Shown here one piece after another: positions 47,077 through 64,000 of a DNA stretch of 64,000 nt. The translations under genes and the position numbers were made by a program. The stretch comes from Phoronis australis (lineage: Eukaryota; Phoronida; Phoronidae): contig NMRA01000139.1 of assembly GCA_002633005.1 (NCBI GenBank), positions 622,050 through 686,049 on the forward strand. Reading direction: 5' to 3'. Position 1 is the first letter of the stretch; each line of letters starts with the position of its first letter. The notes under the pieces were generated by a model. The model was given only the letters and a program-made list of their open reading frames with translations, was not told the DNA's origin and ran no database searches.

Positions 47077-47200
47077 AACACACAGTGGTACCTAGCTGCA
47101 TTTTGATGACAGTATTCATACAGTTAGCTGGCTGGCTAGCCAGTTAGCTGCAGGAAGACTATCGTCAAAATACAGCTACATGTAGGTACCAGTGTGTGTT
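47077..47200. mobile_element. 124-base hairpin (foldback) element
   Basis: AACACACAGTGGTACC at the left end pairs with GGTACCAGTGTGTGTT at the right end with one mismatch. Pairing continues inward (AGCTGCATTTTGATGACAGT against ACTATCGTCAAAATACAGCT) to a centre at about 47135 (GGCTGGCTAGCC). A half-copy-like match (GACTATAGTCAAAATACAGC) occurs at about 49482-49501. Confidence 0.7.
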
Positions 47201-50200
47201 GGGGTCCGTTAGACCCCAAAAGTTCACACAGCTTTGTTATGTGTGCCAGTCCCCTGATAGTGAAACATGTAAAGCGGCATTTCCTAAGATTTTGCCTCAT
47301 CTCTCGCCAGATGCTTACAGCGTCGCAGCACCAAACTTTTTCCGATGTTCAGTTTCCTGGTATTAAAACAGTAAAACCTTGTAACGAAATGAAACCTGGC
47401 TGGTTCGATAAATTGTTGTGATATGTAATTTATACAACACCGTGGAAGAGAAGGACAGCTGATTGAAGAACAATTTTAGCAGCAGAGTGAATGGTAGAGC
47501 CCCAATGTTTCAACGCCAGTAAATAAAATAGTTTACTCAAGGTTGAGTGTATTTTTATTGACATTAATTTTGTGTCAGATTTTATTGGAACGGTTTTTGC
47601 TCACATCGGCTTAACGGCTGTATACTTGGTATACAGCGGCAGCAAGCTTGTATTATGAACTTTTGAAAGCCGAGGTCGCACACGATTATACACAAGAAGA
47701 ACAGTTCTAAAACCGAGAGGCCTTAACTCAAAGAGGTTTATGTAATTTATCTTATTGCCTTCACGTCAGAGGCACGTTAGCCAATAGGAATTAACACTGA
47801 AGAAAACAGTTTTTCACAAAAATGTGAAAGAATATGGTTTGTGACATAGACTTTATTCATAAAATCAAATGCATGTTTTTGCATTTCAGAAACCTGATGA
47901 TTTGGGTAAATACATGTATGCTCAAGTAATAAGTCGCGATAAATGAATGACTAAACTGAAACCCAAAGTTAATTTAACATGATTCTTGTCATTAATGGAT
48001 ATTCTACGCATTTAAAAACACAAATCACATAGCAAATGTTTTATTACAATGGAATAATGAGGGATTTAAAAATAGCAATAGGCAAACTGAACATTTTGGG
48101 AAGATGGAAGAAGCCTTTTCGTACCAAATTATCCAAATTTTTCAAAACTTTTCGCCATTTTGAACTTGTGCTAGATAAGTATAGAACTATTTCAACTCCA
48201 AGTAGTAAACAGCATTTTAAAACAATCATGGAAAATATGACTGATCTTATTTCTTAAGCGCATGCGCAATAAAACAAAGCCAAGATTTTTTGCGGTGTAC
48301 GTAATATCTAATTGCAACACATATGGAGATAAGATGAACGTTTTATAACGGGATTAAATATATATGTACAGTGTATTTGGTAAGGCTGCACGCTTTGCTC
48401 CAGAACTAACCCAAAGAACATCATGTGTTATGTTATTTGTACTTAGCTTAAAACGCGTTAATTAAATGAAACAGGGAGACAAAATTGGTCATCATCGACA
48501 AGGCATGGCTTTGTTATTGAATGGCTTCATCGAGGTGTGGGTTGTGAGGAAACTTTCATGAAAGAATGCTTGGTGGTTGTGTACAAAAGTACAGAACAGC
48601 TCAAAGTTGGATGCCTATTCTTTTATCAAGTCTGATTTCTAGGTAGAAATATAGTTGTCGCTACCATTACCATGTATTTGTCGCTACCATTACACGTATT
48701 TTTACTAGCTCAATGGAGGGAACAAGGCGTCCTAATCATATACTTAAACTTGAATGTGGCCGACATACACAGATTGATAGAGAGTTTCGCCTGTGTTCCT
48801 TCAATGTGGACAATCCTTTGAGTGGCGACGAGTAACATTTCCTTTGCCTCTGCAGTTTGTATTCTGAATTAAAGTCCTTCTCTCACGCGTTGTTAACCCT
48901 TATTACATGGTTAGAAGATGTTATAAGGATCCAAGAGGTACCTACCCCATAACTAATACACGATCCGTACTCGAAAACAGTTTAAATGAACGCGCCACTC
49001 ACGATTCGCATCCGAGGAAACACCGCCATTTTGAACTTGCCGCGAACCCGGAAGTACAATTCATTCAGGAACCCAGGCCGAGAAAACGCCGTCAGTGCGA
49101 CTGGAGCAGTGCCTGTACTGTTACCAGCCAGCAAACGGGGATAAAAAAATCGACAGCGCGCCTTAATTTTGATAATATCAAACTACGGACAATTTTATGG
49201 AATTTGCTGATGAAATGTGCCGAATAAATTTTGACAGAAATTATTTTGCCAGACTCGGGACCGCAGCCTATCGGACCCGGTGCCTATCGAGACCAGACAC
49301 TGTCGAACGGTAAATGCATGCGGTTGCAAGCTGTTTTGTCGATGTAAAATGGACAAATGATAAATGCTGCATATATTCAAGGGTAGTTTAAGACACTTGT
49401 ATGAAATTACGGGCTGGTTAGTCCTGTGTCACACTGCCGCGGCAAACCTTAGTTAGCCTCAGTCACCAGCTACCAGTGAAGACTATAGTCAAAATACAGC
49501 TTCTTAGTAGGCCTATACAGCTTTGCGCCAAGACTACCCTTAGGCCTAACTGTTCGCTGGCCACAAACACAATAAACACAAAAATTGAACAAAGTTTCTT
49601 TTTTGTAGCAACGTTTGTCAAAATGTATCAACGTTAAATCTTCAAAAATTACAAAGTAGCCGATTGAATATGCCTTTCAGTTCAGCAAAAGTCGACATTG
49701 TAGGTGCCGCCAGAAATGAGACGAAGTCTAACGGGAGTTGTGAGCACATTTATCACTTAATGAGTAACAACTGCGAGGCTGAAATTTGATGAACACTGCT
49801 AAATCGTGCAGAATAGTAAGTAAAGATATGTCTAACTAAATTTCACCGTAATTTGTTGGCGAAAACAATTTACACAAAGTTTTAAACTCGTAACTCATCC
49901 CGCTGTCCTCCAATATGGCCGGCGCGATCCAAACAAAGTGACCCAAATTTCGCCACAAAACTTGCAATAACTTTACAGTTCTTGCCCCGATTTTGATACT
50001 TTTTCGATTTTTACTTTTTCGATTTTTACTGAGTAGAATGTACTACCTTTCCGATGATAGCAAAGTACTTTTTCAAAACGAGGAAAAAAATAAAACCGAA
50101 AAAAAAAATGGTTCGACCCATATTGGTTCCTAGCTTCGACCCGCCTACGTAAGGAACTAAACACCAATGCTATATTAACATACTAAGTACGCGTAACATT

Positions 50201-51518
50201 CCAAAAAAAATCAACGACCACTAACTACAAACTATAAATACACTACATATGCAAACAAATCACGATATATTACTAATAAAGCAAAATAATGAAGACTTTT
50301 CGAGCAAGCCATAGCACATTCAGTTACAAGGAAAAATTGGCGGCGTTCAGGACAAGTTCCTGAACTGATTAGCCGGAAATGTGTGTACGGAAATAACCGA
50401 TGTCAACCGGTAATCATACGCTCAGAGAGAAGGGTCAAATACTGTTAAAAAAATCGCTTTTGGCAAGAAAGGCGAAAAGAATATAAAGAAAGGGTGTCGA
50501 AAATAAGAATTTATGTAGTAAGTATTTTCGGATACTGGAACCACATGGGCAGTTTGCAAGAAGGACTTTAAGGACAATGTTTCTTCGTGTTTGGCTTTGG
50601 TGTGTTTCGAATAAACCCGAATTTAATTAAGAAATTGTAGAATGGTTGCGACCTACCACGGTTAAAAAGGCAAATATGTTTGTTACGCTACAGCTAGGAG
50701 GCAAAGATTGCTGGAAAATGATCACTGATTCTGTTAAGTAATTGAGTCTTATTTATCCTCCATCATGAAAGATGTTAAATCAGAAATTTGGCTCCAAGAT
50801 GTGGTAAATAACTTATATATTTCTATAGCTCTGGCCAAAACAAAGAACTCCAATAAAACTATTCAATCGAACAATCAACGCAAAAATGATTTTTTTCGCC
50901 CACAAGAAGACGATGAGCCAATAGCCGGCTGACAGAATTTATGTTGGATGTAAATTTGACTGCATTCGTTTTCTCGAAGCTTTTATTTAAGAATATGTGG
51001 GACCCCAAACAATTTTCGAAAATTAGCGAATTTCGGAATATATGATCTCGGAAACGGACGGTTGGATTTACATGTATTTTAAGTTTTCGATCATATATGT
51101 ATGCCTTGTGCACTGTTCTGCGAACCACTGTTAAGAATGGATCTTAAATTTCTCCTCTTTATCCAAGATCACCTTTATTGTTTTCCAAGTTTTCCCACAA
51201 AGACACGGTCAGATTGGCAAAAAGTCAATGCTAAAAATTTGCATCAATTCTACTCTGTTATTGTAATATTTAAAATGAGGGTAGCCTCTTCAGTGATAGC
51301 ACTGCTTTCCAAGAGGACCCTCAACAACAAAACAACAGTGAACTAATACAATAAAGTAGTAGAACAATAGCGAAATACATGTAACAAAGATACGCTACAG
51401 ATAATAAATAAATGACGAAGGATGGTGAAAATTTGATTGAGATGAAATAAATAAAGAGATGATACGAAATAGCGAGACTATTTACAATAATGAAAAAAGA
51501 CAGATAAGGAGTAAGAAT

Positions 51519-53700
51519 TTATAAGTAAATTGACATTAATTTTGAAAGTATTAATTGAGCCGGGCAGTTTAATTTCTGGGCTAAGAGAGATCCATATTGC
51601 AGCAGCAGCATAAATAAAATATCTCTTACCGGTCTCGGTTTAAATTTTTTAAAAGAAACATTACCAGCAACAGAAGAAAGTGTAGAGTATATAGCTCGAC
51701 TTCTACTGAATATTCGGCTGAGATATACTGGAGCCAATAAGTGTGTCGCTGATATCTCCACAAACCGGTAAACAGCAATCAATACGAGGCTGATTATTTT
51801 AATGGTAAAGTGTCTAAGGAAAGCTGACATTAAGAAATTTACCTAGACGTTTAAGTACAGAGATTTTCTTTGATAAGTTATTTGTGTGTGCATATCAAAT
51901 TTAAGATTGGGGTCTAAAATAAGGCCCAAGTACTTAAATTTGTCAACACTCTCGCTAGGAGAACCGTTGATAGAAAGGGACAGTTTCTGTTGTTTTAATT
52001 TCTGGTGGGTTCCAAACAACATGGACTTGGTTTTATTAACGTTAAGAATGACATTTTGAACCAGCCAATTATGGATGAGGGCTTGCTCATAGTTGAGAGA
52101 AGTTTGCACTTTTTTTACTGATCCAGCTGTGGACATAATTTCAGTATCGTCAGCATATAAAACTGGTACACTGTTGTGGAAGACAGTAGGGAGATCGTTA
52201 ACAAAATAGTGAATAATAGAAGGCCCAGAATGGAACCCTGTGGTACGTCCGTGATATCGGTTAAGTAGTCAGAAAGAATACCACCGTATTTGGTGGCCTG
52301 TGTGAGGTCGTATAAGTAGTTTTTAAACCAAAGGAATTCGTTATTGTTAACTGCATAGGACTCTAGTTTCTTTAATAGGATGCCATGGTTCACAGTTTCA
52401 AAGGATTTCTTACGGTCAACAAAATCAGCACCTGTAAGTCTCCCCTGATCAATAGTGTTAAAGATAAACTAGGAAACGTGAATGTTTGTAGTCAGGTGTG
52501 GAATGCAAGGGTCTGAAACCAGACTGTGCTGTTCATAGAAGGACATTATCCTGCGTTTGTACACACCTTTCAAGAATTTTGGAGACTGCAGGGAGGACCA
52601 ATATTGGTCTATAATTAGCGCAACTGGATCTTTCACGGTCTTTAAAACAGGAGTGACGACCACCATCTTCCATTCATTAGGTATTGTGGCCGTTTTTAAA
52701 CTCAAACTTATTACATTGGCAAGGCACAGCTATTTGCTGAGACGCCAGTTTTAACAGTTTGGCATTAATGCTGTCGAAGCCACTGTCACTACTGGAGATC
52801 AGAGTTTACATTTGTTCTCGGACATAGTTAACTTGAATGTCCTGAAACGTGAATGATATTACCTCCTGTACCTTGGGCGGGAGCTCAAAATCCACATATT
52901 GAATTTTTCTACAAGTTTTTGGTCATTTCCAGCAAAAACGTCATCAAATGCATTTGCTATTTTATAATTGTCCGAAACAACATTGTCACCAATTAGTAAT
53001 TCATTCCGGACACACATGGACTTGTTAGGTAAAATTGATTTGATGATTTTCCATAGTTTTCCGTTAGAATTTTTTTCAGTAATAACTTGGTCGTAATACT
53101 CAGCGTTATCCCGTTTAAAAGGATTGTTTACCTCATTTCTGGCTTTTTATACAGATACCCCAGTCAGATAAGTTCCGGGTACGCTGAGCTATTCGCTACA
53201 GGTAGTCTATCTTGCGAGTGAGCAGCAATGAATGAGATTATCTTTATACCACTCGGGTGATTAGTCCTTTAATTTCAATTGGACTTGGGGGGCAGGATTA
53301 TTAATTACGCCGATGAAACTTTGCTTGAAAGTAGACCAAGCGACATCGGGGTCACCAGCGGTGGTAACGGCTCCCCAATCAATCGTGTTTGAGAAAGTCT
53401 TCGTTATCGAAAGAACGATATGAACGCTTGCTAATGATACGTTGCTGATACATAGGGCGACAAGTCTTACAAGTTGTGACTACAAGATTATGATCACTAA
53501 TCCCAATGGGTATACTATCAAAACTTTGTCAACGTTTGATACAAACATAAGGTCTAGGCATGTGGAAGTTTTGCCGGTAATCCTTGTGGGCATGTTGGTA
53601 ATAGTTTGAATACCCAAGTCTCGCTCAATTGCCTTGATTTTACCCAATGTCTTCTTACACAATGCATCATAATTAAAATTACCAGCAACAATATAATTTT
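51519..53700 (-). mobile_element. Decayed non-LTR retrotransposon (LINE) fragment: endonuclease end plus reverse transcriptase
   Basis: On the minus strand, an endonuclease-type segment (PTRITGKTSTCLDLMFVSN, 53662-53480) precedes reverse transcriptase motifs: IPNEWKMVVVTPVLK, then FVDRKKSFETVNHGILLKKL (motif A), DVPQGSILGLLLF (motif B), YADD (52141-52160) and NVNKTKSMLFGTHQK with FKYLGLILDPNLKFD. These lie in different frames with frameshifts between, and motif A has Glu for its second Asp, so it is inactive. It resembles Jockey/CR1-like LINEs. It lies between the two alpha7-like genes and is not part of either. Confidence 0.88.
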
Positions 53701-55829
53701 TGCTAGTGTGACCTTCGTTATGAACGATATTTTTAAAGGTTCAGTCAGTTTTTAGAAAATTTTAAGATCATTTTATCAGTTTTAACTGGTTTTAAAAAAT
53801 AGTTTTGAAGATAAGTGGATAAATACGCAGAATTGCTAATTTCTCAGAAGCCAAAAAGTCTATTACTCGATGTCATAAAATAGAGTAGTTTAAAAAGAAT
53901 GGAGGGGTACTTGCTGCCAAAATGAAGACCGCGGAGATTTCCTGAAAAGTCTTGGACGGATGATATATCTGGTGTTCGAAGGAAAGTCTAATGCCTGGGA
54001 GATGGTCCCTTGCATATTTATAGAAAACTTATGGAGTTCAAGAAAGACTTCTCCAAAAGCTGACATTTTTAGCAATCCATGTTCAAAGCAAAACTGATAA
54101 TTTCACGTGATTATAAACCAGTGTGCAACTAAAGAGTTTCCATGCTTTTATGGAATATTGTTAGTTAATGAGGCACGAAAGGACGACACGAAGATTGATG
54201 ATTACCTTTAGTTACCGATTTCTATCTACATGTACTTAGATACAAGTGAATGAGTGAACCTTGCTGTATTATCACTACATGAGTAAAACAGGATATACAT
54301 ACATAATATCACTATTGAAACTTCCAGACGTAACGCTTTACAATAAATTATTGGAATAGCCTCTAAAGATAACTTGCAAAAATACAATTAAGCACGACTT
54401 AACAATTTAGTGACTGGTAAATATTATCGTCGAGGACTTGGAATGCATTCAACCACATACTGTATGTTTGCAGGTAGTATATACCGTATATGATATTCAT
54501 TATAGATTTGATTTTCGACTGATGATTTTCATGCCAAAAAACTACCATCGGCAAATCATATCGCACGGCTAGAAATGCATTTTTGTTTAGTTCTGGATTA
54601 AAACCGATGTCAAAACGTCAGTTTTACGTATCTTTGACATATTTCAAGTCATTAAATTTAATAACGTTAGGCATTCATTTGCAAGTCTTAACTGAAATTT
54701 TGCAACTTTATATACATTGTGCCTCGTGCCAAATTGGAATCGATCAAATATTTACCTTGTGTAATACAACAAATGTTTTAAACACTTAAAACTAACATTA
54801 AACACTTGCCACCTACCTTTTGATAGAAAAATGAAAAAAAATCCAACATTGTAAAGTTTTAAAAGTGAGATCATGGTTGCATTTCAGTTTGATGTCTTCT
54901 AAACTCAACAGTGACGACCCGTTTTCTATTGGCGATTCAACAACCCAACACCGCAGCAAACTGTTTCCTTGCACTTCATCCCACCAAAGTGGTGGTTATA
55001 TTTACCACAACTAGCACAAATATATGAGCCTTTTTAGCAGCTGGCGACTGAACGCCACTTTGGGGTGATTGATCGTTGCCACGAATGCAAGGGATAGGAG
55101 AAAGAATGCAACATCTTCCGAAAATTCATGTATATGTCGAGTTCAGTATAGTATAGGGCGGCCGATGTGCTCCGCTGCAAAAGTCATTTTATGACGGGCT
55201 TACACTATTATTTCTCCACTGCTTTGCATTAAAATTTCCCCGAACTGTTGCTGGGAAACAAGTAACGAAGTTGCCATCGCCCAACATACTTGAAGCTGTT
55301 GTTACCAAAGAGCGATTAAAATGAAAAGCAATTGCATCTTACAGTTATAAAACACGTTAGTTGATATCCAACCAAATACAGATTTTACCAAAGTTTGGGA
55401 CAATTGCTTAACTGCACACTTCGCCCGTTGCCGCAATGTACACTACACTTTGCGGAACACGGCAGTATGTGCAGTTGCTGCAGTTTGTCGTCTAACAGCG
55501 TTGTCACATGCTAACAGTTCTGTGTAAGACTAGAGGTGTGAAAATAGCCAATAGGTGTTTAACAGTTGTTAGTTTACACAGTCGAAGAATCTGAGAGTAG
55601 CAACAAGATTAAACAGTGAATAACAATTCGAAAAGCCGAGGTGAATACCGAGAAAACTGTGTCTGGTTTGATAAAAGGATTAGAAAGTTCTGACAAAATC
55701 CAAATACCCATCCATCATTTAGGTCGAGATCGTGAGCCATGCATATACTGTTAGAAATAATTTTGAATCACTTGAAGAAAACAAAAATCACGGAGTACAG
55801 TTCATACATTAACCACGACAAACATTTAC
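53701..55829. other. 3' flank of the right alpha7-like gene
   Basis: No coding sequence recognised. It should carry the 3' UTR and polyadenylation site of the right alpha7-like gene. I did not find a clear AATAAA (TTTATT on the given strand) close to the stop. Confidence 0.5.
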
Positions 55830-63332
<7,503 letters not shown>

Positions 63333-64000
63333 CTAAAACGAAAAGAAAAGAGAATGGCCAAGAAGACAAACTATGTCATTAACATTTCCAATAAACATAG
63401 CTGCCTTGAATACGTAATCAATTGGAAGGTGACTGCTTCATGTTGTAGAACAAATGATTCTACTTGGAAAATTCTCAAATATTCGGGAAACACGAGTCAG
63501 GGACAATTATATTATCTAGTGAGTAGATAGATTGTTTAGTATTTTCACGAAAATTGCCAAGATTTCGTAACTCGTTGAAAATTCAACTTTATAATTTCAT
63601 GATATACTTAAATGCATTAAATTTTTACACCACTGTGTACTTTTTGGTGCGTAATTTCTTAATGGGCAAAACCGAATGAACGAAGTCGCCAAAAGAACGT
63701 TGTTGGAAGTGTCCAACGGATGTGCCGTGTCTTGTATGGAACGCCATCGTGTTCTTTGAATGTACACTGCCCTCGTCCTATCATAGGACCGCCAACTCCG
63801 TATACTTTCAATGGACGAAATCGGTGAGCTTACGCACAAGACCTTACGTCATTATTCACTGGCGACACCTGGCTAAATTTTCTGGTGCAATTTCCGGCAA
63901 GTACGTCGTCTGCTAATCATGGTCAGCTACTGTGTGTCCGGTTGTTCCATACCATCCGAAGACCCCATAATTGGCTGTGGGAATAAAACCTTACTTCTTG
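63333..64000. other. Intron upstream of exon 3 of the right alpha7-like gene
   Basis: I see no second exon (no DLIDV-type end before a minus-strand donor). Short open frames on both strands lack family signatures. Confidence 0.55.

Larger units (their letters stand above)
43521..51500. other. Region upstream of the left alpha7-like gene, no gene recognised
   Basis: It should contain the missing exon 1 (signal peptide) and promoter of the left alpha7-like gene, but I could not identify them. It holds a tRNA-derived SINE (44316-44505), an inverted-repeat element (45886-46134) and a hairpin element (47077-47200). The open frame at 48907-49227 is basic and matches nothing I know. Confidence 0.45.

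Noticed and set aside
48907-49227. 106-codon basic open frame
   Set aside because: No family motif or supporting gene context. It starts with an ATG but has no promoter or splice evidence.
63919-64000. Frame starting MVSYCVSGC, open to the window end, as a THAP-type zinc finger
   Set aside because: Only the first two cysteines fit, the following conserved residues are not seen, and the window ends too soon to test it.

Overview
This window is eukaryotic genomic DNA from an intron-rich invertebrate animal. It is AT-rich, with GT-AG introns of about 0.2-8 kb, small mobile-element remnants and two simple-sequence arrays. All recognisable host genes are subunits of the nicotinic acetylcholine receptor (nAChR), the cation-selective branch of the Cys-loop pentameric ligand-gated channels. 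The species cannot be named from sequence. The exon lengths (64/149/45/110/~1020/168 nt on one strand; 140/45/110/254/198/87/110 nt on the other) match what I recall of vertebrate neuronal-alpha and CHRNA7 genes, so an invertebrate that kept ancestral bilaterian introns is likely.

Plus strand, 2.4-30.0 kb. A single N-terminal set (signal-peptide exon 1, exon 2, exon 3) is followed by two tandem versions of exon 4 (4a, 4b). Then come three complete downstream cassettes (A, B, C). Each cassette is a ~1 kb exon 5 (Cys-loop, loop C, M1-M3, cytoplasmic loop) plus a terminal exon 6 (M4, stop). I find no second N-terminal set before cassettes B or C, and all reading-frame phases fit. The simplest reading is one compound gene that makes alpha-type subunits with interchangeable channel domains, at least 2 x 3 products. 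The alternative is one gene plus two partial tandem copies. This is the most interesting feature of the window.

Minus strand, 35.5-43.5 kb and 55.8 to beyond 63.3 kb. Two tandem alpha7-like nAChR genes lie in the same orientation and run tail to tail with the plus-strand locus. They share exact exon lengths, but one has an extra intron in the cytoplasmic loop. Exon 1 of the left copy was not found. Exons 1-2 of the right copy lie beyond the window.

Between the genes: a decayed non-LTR retrotransposon (51.5-53.7 kb), a tRNA-derived SINE (44.3-44.5 kb), several hairpin or terminal-inverted-repeat elements, short tandem repeats, a (TG)25 and an (AT)48 array, and a 17-base assembly gap in a G run. 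The remaining stretches show nothing I can support as genes. The genes would act together as ligand-gated cation-channel subunits at the plasma membrane. The plus-strand products resemble heteromer-type alpha subunits and the minus-strand products resemble homomer-capable alpha7 subunits.
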